A DNA stretch of 64,000 nt from Catellatospora methionotrophica (GCF_011297335.1 NZ_JAAOTJ010000015.1:62001-126000), one strand, 5' to 3'; counted from the first letter of the stretch, positions 33,962 to 43,446 are shown. Notes: a model not told the origin generated them from the sequence alone. Translations and numbers: made by a program.

Positions 33962-34747
33962 GTGACCGGAACTACAGACGGCAGGCAGCTCGCGGTGGAG
34001 GACGATTTCGGGTACGAGGGCCGGCGGCGGATCCGCATTCCGCTGCTGGAGCGGCTGCGCGGCCTGCCACTGGTGGCCACCGGAGTGTTCACCGCCGCGC
34101 TGATCCTGCTCATCCTCACCACCGTCCACCGGCCCGCGACGTGGAACGACGCGCTGCCGTGGGACGACGAGCCGAGCGCCGCGCCCGTCGCCGCACCGGC
34201 GAACCCGGACGCACCGGTGGCGCACACCCCCGCCCCGCGTACGCCCGCCGCCCGGTCCTCGGCGAGCGCCTCCCCGTCGGCCGCGCCGTCGGGCACGGGT
34301 TCGCCGCCGTCACCGGCCGCCTCACCGGCACCGCCCCAGCAGCCCCCACCGCCCGCGCCGCAGCGCACCGTGCGGCACGAGGCCGAGTCGGCGAGCCTGT
34401 CCCAGGCCCGTACGGCCAGCGACCACAGCGGCTACAGCGGCTCGGGTTTCGTCGACTACGACAACGCCTCCGGCAGCTTCCTGCAGTGGAGCGTGCCGGG
34501 CGCGGCCGGGACGGCGACCCTGCGGCTGCGTTTCGCCAACGCCAGTTGCTGCAGCCGCGCCATGGACATCAGCGTCAACGGCAGCACCGTGCTGCGCGAC
34601 GTGCGGTTCGACGCGATGCGCAGCTGGGACGACTGGAACACCGTGACGGTCACGGTGACCCTGATCGCGGGCACGAACACCGTCCGGGCCACCGCCACCA
34701 GCCGGGAGGGTGGCCCGAACGTCGACTACCTGGAAGTGGTCCAGTAG
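33962..34747 (+). CDS. membrane-anchored protein with CBM6/CBM35-like domain
   Basis: A 261-residue type II membrane protein: ~33 cytoplasmic residues, one membrane helix (LPLVATGVFTAALILLILTT), a ~75-residue Pro/Ala/Ser-rich linker, and a C-terminal beta-sandwich beginning RHEAESASL, with GSGFVDYDN and the end YLEVV, which are hallmarks of carbohydrate-binding module families 6 and 35. It probably binds cell-surface or environmental glycan. GTG 33962 has no ribosome site; GTG 33995 is an alternative. Confidence 0.72.
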   Translation: MTGTTDGRQLAVEDDFGYEGRRRIRIPLLERLRGLPLVATGVFTAALILLILTTVHRPATWNDALPWDDEPSAAPVAAPANPDAPVAHTPAPRTPAARSSASASPSAAPSGTGSPPSPAASPAPPQQPPPPAPQRTVRHEAESASLSQARTASDHSGYSGSGFVDYDNASGSFLQWSVPGAAGTATLRLRFANASCCSRAMDISVNGSTVLRDVRFDAMRSWDDWNTVTVTVTLIAGTNTVRATATSREGGPNVDYLEVVQ

Positions 34748-34748
34748 C

Positions 34749-35720
34749 TCACGGGATCAGCAGCAGCTTGCCCGTGGTGCGCCGCGAGGTCAGGTCGTCG
34801 TGCGCCCGCGCCGCCTCGGCCAGCGGGTAACGGCCGCCGATCGACACGTGCAGGGTGCCCGCGTCGACCTGGGACAGCACGTCGGTGGCCCGTTCCAGCA
34901 GCTCCTGCCGGGTGACCACGAAGTCGCCGAGCGTCGGGCGGGTCAGCACCGCCGAACCGGCCGCCATCAGCCGCAGCGGGTCCACCGGGGGCACCGGGCC
35001 GCTGGCCGCGCCGTACAGGGCCAGCACGCCGCGGCGGCGCAGGGAGGCCAGGCTCGCGTCGAACGTGGACGCGCCGACGCCGTCGTAGACCGCGGCCACG
35101 CCCTCGCCGCCGGTCAGCGCGCGCACCCGGTCCGCCAGGTCGTCGACCTGGTCGTAGCGGATGACCTCGGCCGCGCCCGCGACCCGGGCCTGGTGCTCCT
35201 TGGCCTCGGTGGACACCGTGCCGATGACCCGGCCGCCCAGGTGCGTGACGAGCTGGGTCAGCAGCAGCCCCATGCCGCCCGCGGCGGCGTGCACGAGCAC
35301 GGTGTCACCGGCCCGCACCTGGTAGACGTCGTGGGTCAGGAAGTGCGCGGTCATGCCCTGCAGCAGCACCGCCGCCGCGGTCTCGTCGGACACGCCGTCG
35401 GGCAGCGGCACGAGCCGGTCCACGGGCACCGCCGCGGCCTGCGCGTACGCGCCGGGGACCATGACCCAGCCGACCCGGTCGCCGACCGCCGTCCCGGTCA
35501 CCTCCGAGCCGACCGCGACGACCCGGCCCGCCGCCTCCACGCCGGGCGTGAACGGCAGGGGCGTCGGGTAGCGGCCCATCCGGTGGTACACGTCGATGAA
35601 GTTGACGCCCGTCGCGGCGATCTCCACGACCGCCTGGCCGGGTCCGGGCACGGGCAGCTCGGCGTCGGTGGGGGTGAGCACGTCGGCGTCGCCGTACTGC
35701 GTGATCTGAACAGCCTCCAT
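34749..35720 (-). CDS. qor: NADPH:quinone oxidoreductase, zinc-independent MDR family
   Basis: A 323-residue medium-chain dehydrogenase/reductase. It has the quinone-reductase N-terminus (MEAVQITQYG), NFIDVYHRMG, the nucleotide motif AAAGGMGLLLTQL (about residues 145-157) and the C-terminal TTGKLLLIP. It lacks structural zinc cysteines, like QOR. It reduces quinones or enones with NADPH. ATG 35720 is chosen over an in-frame start 18 nt upstream because the protein start then matches the family. It converges with the CBM gene, leaving 1 nt. Confidence 0.88.
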   Translation of the reverse strand: MEAVQITQYGDADVLTPTDAELPVPGPGQAVVEIAATGVNFIDVYHRMGRYPTPLPFTPGVEAAGRVVAVGSEVTGTAVGDRVGWVMVPGAYAQAAAVPVDRLVPLPDGVSDETAAAVLLQGMTAHFLTHDVYQVRAGDTVLVHAAAGGMGLLLTQLVTHLGGRVIGTVSTEAKEHQARVAGAAEVIRYDQVDDLADRVRALTGGEGVAAVYDGVGASTFDASLASLRRRGVLALYGAASGPVPPVDPLRLMAAGSAVLTRPTLGDFVVTRQELLERATDVLSQVDAGTLHVSIGGRYPLAEAARAHDDLTSRRTTGKLLLIP

Positions 35721-35818
35721 GCCCCGAGCCTGCCTCATCGGGGGCGGATGCGGGGGCTGGGGCGCGTTCCCGGAGGGACAATGAGAGCTGCATCGCAGCG
35801 AGCGGGAGGGGGCGCGTG

Positions 35819-36094
35819 ATGAACACCGCGACGATGGCCAGGGCCTGGACGGTGGAGCTGCGGTATGAGGAGGACGCGGACCTGACCAGGGCTGTCGCGT
35901 ACATGCGGCTGCCGTCGGGGCGGTTGCTGACCGCCGAGGGGCAGGCGCGGCGGCACCCGGTCGACCGGCCGCGGGCTTCCATCGGTGAGGAGATGGCGGG
36001 GGCGCGGGCGCTGTCCGGTCTGGCGCACCGGCTGCTGGAGGCGGCTGCTGACGAGGTCGAGGTGAATGTGCACGGGGGTGACCCGGCGGTCTAG
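35819..36094 (+). CDS. DUF1876-type small protein
   Basis: A 91-residue protein, RAWTVELRYEEDADLTRAVAYM followed by GEEMAGARALSGLAHRLLEAAADEVE in broken form, matching the small actinobacterial DUF1876 (dsRBD-like) family as I recall it. GGGAGGGGG precedes ATG 35819 by 6 nt; GTG 35816 is one codon earlier. It overlaps the convergent RecQ gene by 4 nt. Function unknown; family members are often stress-associated in annotation. Confidence 0.68.
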   Translation: MNTATMARAWTVELRYEEDADLTRAVAYMRLPSGRLLTAEGQARRHPVDRPRASIGEEMAGARALSGLAHRLLEAAADEVEVNVHGGDPAV

Positions 36095-38226
36095 GAGGTG
36101 GTGGCCAGGACCAGGGGGAGCACACCGGGAGCGCCTGCCTGGAGGAGCTGGCGGGCCACTATGGCCATGGTCCAGCCGGAGTCGAGCTGGTCGTCGACCA
36201 GGAGCACGGGGCCGGACAGGTGGCGGAGCCTCTCGGCCAGGTCCTCGGGGATGGCGAAGGCGTCGTGCAGGGCTTTGACGCGCTGGGCGCTGTTGGCTCT
36301 GGGCTGGTCGGGGGGCGGGCCGCCCGCGACGGTGCCGAGGTTGTCGAGGCGGCCGACGCGGGCCACGTGTTCGGCCACGCCGGTGATGAGGCGCGGGCGG
36401 GTGCGGGAGTTGATGGCGACCACGGCGGCGGGGCGGGTGGGCCAGGGGTCGGAGCCGTGTGACCAGTCCTTGAGGACTTCGATGAGTACGTTGAGCAGGT
36501 CCTGGGGCGGGGTGGTGTCGGGGCTGTCCACGGCCAGGAGTTCGCGCAGGCGGGTGCCCCAGCCGAGGTCGGAGAGGCGGCCCACGGCGCGGCCGGGGAG
36601 GGTCTGCTCGGCGGCTGGGATCTTGCCGGAGAGGGGCACGCCCGCTGCGGCGAGGCCGGTCGGCCACATCTTGCGGGGTTCGATCTGGACGCCGGGGCGG
36701 CCGAGGAAGGTGTGCGCGGCGTTGAGGGCGTCGGCGGAGACGTCGCTGGTGTAGGCGGGGCCCGCGCAGTTGTCACAGCGGCCGCAGCGGCGGGCCTCGG
36801 GGTCGTCGAGGGTGTGGCGGAGGAACTCCATGCGGCACCGGGTCGTGGTGGTGTAGTCGCGCATCGCGTCCTGTTCGGACTGCCGGGCCTTGGCGATGCG
36901 CGCGTAGCGCTCGGTGTCGTACGCCCAGGGCTGGCCGGTGGCCTCCCAGCCGCCGCGGACGCGTTTGACCGCGCCGTCGACGTCGAGGACCTTGAGCATC
37001 ATCTCCAGGCGGTTGCGGCGCAGGTCGACCTGCACTTCGAGGGCCTGGGTCGACACGGGCCGCCCGGCGGCGCCGAGCACGTCGAGGACGCGGCGGACCT
37101 GGTCCTCGGGCGGGAAGGCGAGCGAGGCGAAGTAGCGCCAGATGGCGGCGTCCTCGGGGCCGGGCAGCAGCATCACGTCGGCCCCTGCCACGGCGCGGCC
37201 CGCGCGGCCGACCTGCTGGTAGTAGGCGATCGGCGAGGCGGGTGCGCCGAGGTGCACGACGAAGCCGAGGTCGGGTTTGTCGAAGCCCATGCCGAGGGCG
37301 GAGGTGGCGACCAGCGCCTTGAGTTTGTTGTCGAGCAGGTCCTGCTCGGCGGCGCGGCGGTCGGCGTCCTCGGCCTGGCCGGTGTACGCGGCCACGGCGT
37401 AGCCCCGTGCGGCCAGGAACTGGGCGGCCTCGTGCGCGGCGGCCACGGTCAGCGTGTAGACGATGCCGGAGCCGGGGATCTGGTCCAGGTGGTCGGCGAG
37501 CCAGGCCAGCCGGTGCGCGGGGCTGGGCAGCTGCAACGCGGCCAGCCGCAGCGACTCGCGGTCCAGCGGGCCGCGCAGCACCAGCGGCTGGTGTCCGGCC
37601 GTCTCGCCCGCGCCGAGCTGCTCGGCGACGTCGGTGGTGACGCGCTCGTTGGCGGTGGCGGTGGTGGCCAGCACCGGCGTGCCGGTGGGCAGCTCGGCGA
37701 GCATGGTGCGCAGCCGCCGGTAGTCGGGGCGGAAGTCGTGGCCCCAGTCGGAGACGCAGTGCGCCTCGTCGACCACGAGCAGCCCGGTCGTGGCGGCCAG
37801 GCGGGGCAGCACGCTGTCGCGGAAGTCGGGGTTGTTGAGCCGCTCAGGGCTGATCAGCAGCACGTCGACCGCGCCGTCGGCGATCTCGGCGGTGATCTGG
37901 TCCCAGTCCTCCAGGTTGGCCGAGTTGATGGTGCGGGCGTGGATGCCCGCGCGGGCCGCCGCGTCGACCTGGTTGCGCATCAGCGCCAGCAGCGGGGAGA
38001 CGATCACCGTCGGGCCGTGGCCGCGTTCGCGCAGCAGGGCGGTGGCGACGAAGTACACCGCGGACTTGCCCCAGCCGGTGCGCTGCACGCACAGCACCCG
38101 CCGGGCGTCGGCGACCAGCGCCTCGATCGCCCGCCACTGGTCCGGCCGCAGCTCGGCGTGTTCGCCCGCGAGCCGCCGTAGCACCGTTTCGGCACGTTCG
38201 CGTAGTTCCGTCCTGTCGTCCGCCAT
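36091..38226 (-). CDS. recQ: RecQ-family DNA helicase with phosphoribosyltransferase-like C-terminus
   Basis: A 711-residue SF2 helicase. Motif I is QRTGWGKSAVYF, motif II is DEAHCVSDWGHDFRPDY (RecQ-type, includes the aromatic loop), motif III TATAN, motif VI QVGRAGR. Four Cys in CRMEFL and RRCGRCDNCAG form the zinc site. The last ~70 residues, with VLLVDDQLDSGWTM, match the PRPP-binding loop of ComF/PRTase proteins, a fusion found in some actinobacterial RecQ proteins. It unwinds DNA in repair or recombination; the tail may bind nucleotides. Confidence 0.88.
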   Translation of the reverse strand: MADDRTELRERAETVLRRLAGEHAELRPDQWRAIEALVADARRVLCVQRTGWGKSAVYFVATALLRERGHGPTVIVSPLLALMRNQVDAAARAGIHARTINSANLEDWDQITAEIADGAVDVLLISPERLNNPDFRDSVLPRLAATTGLLVVDEAHCVSDWGHDFRPDYRRLRTMLAELPTGTPVLATTATANERVTTDVAEQLGAGETAGHQPLVLRGPLDRESLRLAALQLPSPAHRLAWLADHLDQIPGSGIVYTLTVAAAHEAAQFLAARGYAVAAYTGQAEDADRRAAEQDLLDNKLKALVATSALGMGFDKPDLGFVVHLGAPASPIAYYQQVGRAGRAVAGADVMLLPGPEDAAIWRYFASLAFPPEDQVRRVLDVLGAAGRPVSTQALEVQVDLRRNRLEMMLKVLDVDGAVKRVRGGWEATGQPWAYDTERYARIAKARQSEQDAMRDYTTTTRCRMEFLRHTLDDPEARRCGRCDNCAGPAYTSDVSADALNAAHTFLGRPGVQIEPRKMWPTGLAAAGVPLSGKIPAAEQTLPGRAVGRLSDLGWGTRLRELLAVDSPDTTPPQDLLNVLIEVLKDWSHGSDPWPTRPAAVVAINSRTRPRLITGVAEHVARVGRLDNLGTVAGGPPPDQPRANSAQRVKALHDAFAIPEDLAERLRHLSGPVLLVDDQLDSGWTMAIVARQLLQAGAPGVLPLVLATTS

Positions 38227-38283
38227 CCCGCAGTTCTACCAGCCGGGGGTGTCAGCCTGACCGCTGGCGGGTAATCAGGGCAA

Positions 38284-39243
38284 ATGACCAACATCGGATA
38301 CACCCTCATGACCGAGCAGCGCGGGCCGCGCGAGCTGGTCGACGACGCGGTGCGCGCCGAGGCGGCCGGGTTCGACTTCGCGGTCTGCTCCGACCACTAC
38401 TACCCGTGGCTGGACGAGCAGGGGCACGCCCCGTTCGCCTGGTCGGTGCTGGGCGCGGCCGCCCACGCCACGCAGCGGCTGCCGCTGGTCTCCTTCGTCA
38501 CCTGCCCCACCATGCGGTATCACCCGACGGTGGTGGCGCAGATGGCGGCGACCATCGGCGTCATGTCGCAGGGGCGCTTCACGCTCGGGCTCGGTGCCGG
38601 GGAGAACCTGAACGAGCACGTCGTCGGCGCGTATCCGCACGCCACGCAGCGCCACGCGATGCTGTCCGAGGCGCTGGAGATCATCCGGCCGTTGCTGGCC
38701 GGTGAGGTCGTACACCACCTCGGCGAGTACTTCGAGGTGCCCGAGGCGCGGCTGTGGGACCTGCCGGACTCTCCGGTGCCGATCGGCGTCGCGGTGTCCG
38801 GTCCGTCCTCGATCCGGCTGGCCACCCGCCACGACGCGGCCCTGATCGCGACCGAGCCGAAACCCGAGCTGATCCGGCAGTACGCCGACGCGGGCGGCAC
38901 CGGCCCGCGCTACGGGCAGGTCGCCATCTGCTGGGGACCGGACGCCGACGCGTGCGCCCGGATCGCCCACGACCAGTTCCGCTGGTTCGACCTGGGCTGG
39001 GCGGTCAACGCCGAACTGCCGCATCCGCGCTCGTTCGCCGCGGCGACGGCCGTGATGACCCCGGCGATGGTCGCCGAGAAGATCTCGTGCGGGCCGGACG
39101 TGGACAGGCACGTCGCCGCCGTACGCGAGTTCGTCGACGCGGGGTTCACCGACGTGGCGCTCGTCCAGATCGGCGGCGACAGCCAGCCCGACTTCCTCGA
39201 CTTCGCCGAGAAGCAGCTCCTGCCCGCCCTGGCCGGCGTGTAG
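38284..39243 (+). CDS. F420-dependent LLM-class oxidoreductase
   Basis: A 319-residue TIM-barrel luciferase-like protein of the F420-dependent glucose-6-phosphate dehydrogenase-like subfamily. Motifs include FDFAVCSDHYYPW, VTCPTMRYHPTVVAQ, GLGAGENLNEHVVG and ALVQIGGDSQPDFLDF. It uses F420 to oxidise or reduce an unknown substrate. It is divergent from recQ with 57 nt between the starts. Confidence 0.85.
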   Translation: MTNIGYTLMTEQRGPRELVDDAVRAEAAGFDFAVCSDHYYPWLDEQGHAPFAWSVLGAAAHATQRLPLVSFVTCPTMRYHPTVVAQMAATIGVMSQGRFTLGLGAGENLNEHVVGAYPHATQRHAMLSEALEIIRPLLAGEVVHHLGEYFEVPEARLWDLPDSPVPIGVAVSGPSSIRLATRHDAALIATEPKPELIRQYADAGGTGPRYGQVAICWGPDADACARIAHDQFRWFDLGWAVNAELPHPRSFAAATAVMTPAMVAEKISCGPDVDRHVAAVREFVDAGFTDVALVQIGGDSQPDFLDFAEKQLLPALAGV

Positions 39244-39250
39244 CGGCGGG

Positions 39251-40603
39251 TCAGGGGCGGCGGGCGCCGGGGGCGCGCCGGGCCAGGCGCAGGACGCGCA
39301 GGATCATCGCGGGTTTGCGCAGGACGCCGGGTGGGGTCAGCAGGTGCTGGACGGCCGTGAAGACGCGGCGGATCTCGGGGTCGGTCTGGGCGGCGAGCTG
39401 GATGCGGCGGGAGTAGGCGTTGCGCAGGGCGATGCCGCGCGGGCGTACGCCCTGGGTCTGCGGGTAGGCGAAGTCGCCGCCCGCGGCGAACCCCCACGGC
39501 GTGGCGAGGATGTGCGCCGTCTCCTGGTACTGGTCGGCGGCGAGGGCTGCGGTGGCCGCGCCGTGCGCGTCGAGCTGCCTGCCCAGGGCCTGGGCCTCCA
39601 GCGCCGCACAGGTCATGCCCTGGCCGTAGATCGGATTGAAGCTGCAGATCGCGTCGCCGAGCGCCAGGTAGCCGGCGGGATAGGCGGTCAGGTCCTCGAA
39701 GTGGCGGCGGCGGTTGGACGGGAACGTGAACGAGACGGCCTCGGTGACCGGCTCGCACCGGTCGATCAGGTCGGCGATGCCGGGGTGGGGCAGGCTGCGG
39801 GCGTGCGCGGCGAACGCGGCCGGGTCGCCGGGGGCGGGGAAGTCGCCGTGCCAGCCGCCCATCGACACCAGCCAGCGGCCGTCCTCGATCGGCAGGGCCA
39901 GCCCGACCCGGGTCTCGTCCGGCGCGGCGGGCAGCACGAACACCGCGGTGGCCCCGGGCAGGTCGCCGGGCTTGCGGCGCAGGAGGCGGGTGGTGTACCC
40001 GACCCCGATCTTGATCTCGGTGACCGCCGGGGCGGCGAAGCCCAGCTCGGCCAGCCAGCGGTCGGAGCGGCCGCCCCGGCCCGAGCAGTCGACCGTCAGC
40101 GCGCACGGCAGCGTCTCGCCGCCGTCCAGCACCACGCCGGTGACCGTGCCGTCCGCGCCCGCCAGCCCGGAGACCGCGACCCCGGCCCGGATCTCGACGT
40201 TGGGCAGCGCCGCCACCCGGCTCCGGATGGTGTGCTCCAGCAGCGGGCGGCTGAAGGCCAGCAGGGTGATGCCGGTCGGCGACTTCGCCCAGACGCTGCC
40301 GTACCGGTAGGTGATCATCTCGGTGCCCGGTTCGAACGGCACCGCGCCCGCCCCGACCAGCTCGTCGACCAGGCCCTCGAACAGCTCGCCGAGCGCCCGC
40401 TGCCCGGCCGCGAGCAGCACCGCACCGTGGTTGCCCTGCGGGACCCCGCGTCGCGGCACCGCCGACGCGGGCAGCTCGTCCCGGTCCAGCACCACCACCC
40501 GGTCGTACCGGTCGGCCAGCACCCGCGCGGCGCACAGTCCTGCGATCCCGGCTCCGATCACGACGGCGGTGGACGTGGACATACGGGGTGCGCTCTCGGT
40601 CAT
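39251..40603 (-). CDS. FAD-dependent monooxygenase/oxidoreductase
   Basis: A 450-residue flavoprotein. The FAD dinucleotide motif is VVIGAGIAGLCAARVLADR; the second FAD motif is YLALGDAICSFNPIYGQGM, typical of aromatic-hydroxylase/geranylgeranyl-reductase-like enzymes. The substrate is unknown. ATG 40603 is chosen; later starts at codons 8 and 17 shorten only the non-conserved leader. It lies outside the recognisable cluster and may be a general oxidoreductase. Confidence 0.82.
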   Translation of the reverse strand: MTESAPRMSTSTAVVIGAGIAGLCAARVLADRYDRVVVLDRDELPASAVPRRGVPQGNHGAVLLAAGQRALGELFEGLVDELVGAGAVPFEPGTEMITYRYGSVWAKSPTGITLLAFSRPLLEHTIRSRVAALPNVEIRAGVAVSGLAGADGTVTGVVLDGGETLPCALTVDCSGRGGRSDRWLAELGFAAPAVTEIKIGVGYTTRLLRRKPGDLPGATAVFVLPAAPDETRVGLALPIEDGRWLVSMGGWHGDFPAPGDPAAFAAHARSLPHPGIADLIDRCEPVTEAVSFTFPSNRRRHFEDLTAYPAGYLALGDAICSFNPIYGQGMTCAALEAQALGRQLDAHGAATAALAADQYQETAHILATPWGFAAGGDFAYPQTQGVRPRGIALRNAYSRRIQLAAQTDPEIRRVFTAVQHLLTPPGVLRKPAMILRVLRLARRAPGARRP

Positions 40604-40721
40604 CCGTCCATCTTCGACGGCACCGGCCAAGATCGCTGACCGGGGTGGCGGCTCCGGTCATGGATGTGACTAATTCCCGCCAGGCCTAACGATCAACAGC
40701 GATCGATACTAGGGTGCTGGT

Positions 40722-41396
40722 GTGTCCTCATCCGCCGTGGTGTTGCTGGGCGGGCTGCCGTTCACGCTGCTCGCGGTTCTGTTCCTGGGCCTGCTGGCGC
40801 AGGCGCAGCACCGCCGCGACGGCGTGCGCCCGGCCCGGCTCAGCGCATCCGCCCGCGAGAAGCTGACCGTCGAGGTGCGCGAGCTGGAGGAGGTCGCCGC
40901 CGAGGTGCTGGAGGCGGCCCGGACCGCGGTGCTGCTGGCCGAACGCACCGCCGCCGAGCTGGCCGCCGCCGAGGCCGAGCGCGACGTCGCCTGGCAGGCC
41001 CACCTGGACGCCGCGCAGGTGTTGGAGAAGGCGGCCGAGGCACTGCCGCCCGAGCCCGCCGAGGCGGTGAGCTCCGCGGAGAACCTGCGCGAGGTCTCCC
41101 GTGCCGCCCGCGCGGCCTACAAGCGCGGCGACCTGTCCATGGAGCAGTTGCGCGCGGTGTGGCAGCGGGTCGACGGCTGGGACCAGTCCCGCCAGGACCA
41201 CTCGCACGAGCTGTCCCGCCTGCGCGCCGAGGACGCCGAGGCGGCCCGCCTCTACCACGTCGCGGCCTCCCGGGCCCGCCACGCCCGCCGCGCCGCCGAG
41301 GTGGCCCGGGTCTCCTCGCACGCCCTCACCCAGGAGGCGGCCGACGCCGCGTACGAGGCCCAGGTGATCCAGACCGCCCTGCGCGGCCGGGGCTGA
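40722..41396 (+). CDS. membrane-anchored coiled-coil protein
   Basis: A 224-residue protein with one N-terminal membrane helix (residues ~5-27) and a long, highly charged, Ala/Glu-rich helical region (35-215) expected to form a coiled coil. No domain recognised. TAGGGT (40710-40715) ends 6 nt before GTG 40722, suggesting a leaderless mRNA. Tail-side coiled coils on one membrane anchor often act as scaffolds. Confidence 0.65.
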   Translation: MSSSAVVLLGGLPFTLLAVLFLGLLAQAQHRRDGVRPARLSASAREKLTVEVRELEEVAAEVLEAARTAVLLAERTAAELAAAEAERDVAWQAHLDAAQVLEKAAEALPPEPAEAVSSAENLREVSRAARAAYKRGDLSMEQLRAVWQRVDGWDQSRQDHSHELSRLRAEDAEAARLYHVAASRARHARRAAEVARVSSHALTQEAADAAYEAQVIQTALRGRG

Positions 41397-41434
41397 CCCG
41401 ATTGAAGCCGCCGTGTCGCGGGTACTCCCCCAGG

Positions 41435-41710
41435 ATGCGCGACTACGACGAAGTGGTGGAGGTCTACACCTGGCAGCAGGAGCCGGAATCCGGCACGGGC
41501 GTGCCCGCCGCCGACCTCGCCGACGAGGACCTGTTCCGCGAGCTGGCGGCGCTGCACCGCACCCGCCACGCCACCCTGCGCCACGGCTCCGACGCCGCCC
41601 TGTCCCACCACACCGACCGCCTGGTCGAACTGGAGGCCGACTACCTCAGGCGCTTCCCGGACCGCGAGATCGACCCCGAACGCCTGCGCTCCGGCGCCCG
41701 TGCCCGCTGA
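41435..41710 (+). CDS. small DUF6158-like protein
   Basis: A 91-residue acidic protein containing LFRELAALHRTRHATLRHGS and HTDRLVELEADYLRRFPDRE. This pattern recurs in small uncharacterised actinobacterial proteins annotated DUF6158 (from memory). No ribosome site is evident before ATG 41435, which is 38 nt after the previous gene. Function unknown. Confidence 0.6.
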   Translation: MRDYDEVVEVYTWQQEPESGTGVPAADLADEDLFRELAALHRTRHATLRHGSDAALSHHTDRLVELEADYLRRFPDREIDPERLRSGARAR

Positions 41711-41772
41711 CCGGGTGTGGGCTGGGTTACGGGGGTTCGGGGCGGTGGGGTCGGGCGTGAGATTCTTGGGGC

Positions 41773-42900
41773 GTGACTGCGACGTTGATGCTCGGGCGCT
41801 ACCCCGTTGATCCGCCGGTGGTGCTCGCGCCGATGGCGGGCATCACCAATGTCGCGTTTCGGCAGCTCTGTCGTGAACAGGGGGCCGGGATCTACGTGTG
41901 CGAGATGATCACGACGGTCGCGCTCGCGGTACGCAACCCGAAGACCGAGAAGATGATCGAGTTCGCGCCGGACGAGCACCCGCGCAGCATCCAGCTGTAC
42001 GGCGTCGACCCGGAGATCACCGCCAAGGCCGTACGCCGGGTGGTGGACGAGAACCTGGCCGATCACATCGACCTCAACTTCGGGTGCAGCGTCAAGAAGA
42101 TCACGAGCAAGGGCGGCGGCTCGGCGATCCCGTGGAAGCGCCGCCTGTTCGGCGCGATCATCAAGGCCGCCGTCGACACGGCCGCGCCCGCGGGCATCCC
42201 GGTGACCATCAAGATGCGCAAGGGCATCGACGACGACCACCTGACGTACGTCGAAGCCGGTCTGATCGCCCAGGAGGCCGGGGTGAAGTGGGTGGCCCTG
42301 CACGCCCGCACCGCCGCCCAGCGCTACTCCGGCGAGGCCGACTGGGAGTCGATCGCCACCCTCAAGCAGGCCCTCGACGTGCCCGTGCTCGGCAACGGCG
42401 ACATCTGGGAGGCCGACGACGCGCTGCGCATGGTGGCCGAGACCGGCTGCGACGGCGTCGTGGTGGGCCGGGGCTGCCTGGGCCGCCCGTGGCTGTTCGC
42501 CGACCTGGCCGCCGCGTTCGGCGGCCGCCCCGAGCGGGTCATGCCCGACCTGGGCGAGGTCGCGCAGGTGATGCGCCGCCACGCCGAACTGCTGGTGCAC
42601 TGGTGGGGCGCCGAGCGCGAGGCCGTCACCGACTTCCGCAAGCACGTCGCCTGGTATCTCAAGGGCTTCCCGGTCGGCTCCGAGCTGCGCCGCTCGATGG
42701 CCATGGCGTCCTCGCTGATGGAGCTCGACGACCTGCTCGGCAAGCTCGACCCCGACGCCCCGTTCCCGGTCGCCAACCTGGGCCAGCCCCGCGGCCGCAC
42801 CAACTCCCCCGCCAAGGTCGTCCTGCCCTACGGCTGGCTCGACGACCGCGACTCCCAAGCCGTTCCCGAGGACGCCGAACACGACGACTCCGGCGGCTGA
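41773..42900 (+). CDS. dusB: tRNA-dihydrouridine synthase DusB
   Basis: A 375-residue FMN-dependent TIM-barrel enzyme that reduces uridine to dihydrouridine in the tRNA D-loop with NADPH. Seen: LAPMAGITNVAFR, the catalytic Cys in DLNFGCSVKKI (the common GCP has Ser in place of Pro), KMRKGIDD, HARTAAQRYSG and NGDIWEADDA. The C-terminal helical domain contains FRKHVAWYLKGF. GTG 41773 follows GATTCT (41761-41766) by 6 nt, a weak leaderless signal. Confidence 0.92.
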   Translation: MTATLMLGRYPVDPPVVLAPMAGITNVAFRQLCREQGAGIYVCEMITTVALAVRNPKTEKMIEFAPDEHPRSIQLYGVDPEITAKAVRRVVDENLADHIDLNFGCSVKKITSKGGGSAIPWKRRLFGAIIKAAVDTAAPAGIPVTIKMRKGIDDDHLTYVEAGLIAQEAGVKWVALHARTAAQRYSGEADWESIATLKQALDVPVLGNGDIWEADDALRMVAETGCDGVVVGRGCLGRPWLFADLAAAFGGRPERVMPDLGEVAQVMRRHAELLVHWWGAEREAVTDFRKHVAWYLKGFPVGSELRRSMAMASSLMELDDLLGKLDPDAPFPVANLGQPRGRTNSPAKVVLPYGWLDDRDSQAVPEDAEHDDSGG

Positions 42901-42932
42901 CCCCGCCTCCCAGCGTCCCGGCTCCCCCAGCC

Positions 42933-42997
42933 AAGATCGCCGTTTGAGGTCAGGAGCTGCGGTTCAACCACAGATCCTGACCTCAAACGGCGACCTT
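42933..42997. repeat. 65-bp intergenic palindrome, family copy 1
   Basis: Perfect 19-nt arms at 42937-42955 and 42975-42993 (TCGCCGTTTGAGGTCAGGA and its complement) flank a 19-nt centre that itself contains CTGCGGT / ACCACAG pairing with one mismatch. It lies between convergent genes (dusB and doxX), fitting a terminator. The element at 57131-57191, read on the opposite strand, aligns with it without gaps over 61 nt, with paired changes in the stem. Confidence 0.8.
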
Positions 42998-43032
42998 CGC
43001 CCGGAACGGCCCGCACGGCCGGACCTGGCCGG

Positions 43033-43446
43033 TCAGCGGCGGAAGGTGGCCGGCAGGGCGCGGGTGTACGGGGCGCGGTAGCGGGCGAGCAGGGCGAAGA
43101 CCACGGCCAGGGTGCCCGACATGACGGCGTTCGAAGCCGAGCCCGGCAGCACCCACAGGTTCATCACGGTCGCGCCGACCATCAGGGCGGTCAGCCCGAT
43201 CGCGGCCGCCCCGGACAGTCGCGGGACCAGCAGGCCGACGCCGCCCGCCAGCTCGCACGCGCCGACGAACCAGATGAACGCCATGCCCAGCCCGGCCTCG
43301 GCGAAGGCGGGCGGAGCCTCGAAGAACGGCAGGAACTTCGGCACCGCGACGCCGACGAAGAACAGGCCGAGCAGGATCTGAACGGTCCACACCGCGATGT
43401 TCACGGCACGGCGGGGGCGGGCGGCGGGGGCGGCGTACGAGGTCAT
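43033..43446 (-). CDS. DoxX family membrane protein
   Basis: A 137-residue four-helix membrane protein. Conserved DoxX features: LLGLFFVGVAVPKFL in helix 1, GACELAGGVGLL in helix 2 and a short cytoplasmic end. Family members act in redox or thiol stress complexes in mycobacteria or as quinone-linked subunits; the role here is unknown. GGAA site lies 8 nt before ATG 43446. Confidence 0.82.
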   Translation of the reverse strand: MTSYAAPAARPRRAVNIAVWTVQILLGLFFVGVAVPKFLPFFEAPPAFAEAGLGMAFIWFVGACELAGGVGLLVPRLSGAAAIGLTALMVGATVMNLWVLPGSASNAVMSGTLAVVFALLARYRAPYTRALPATFRR

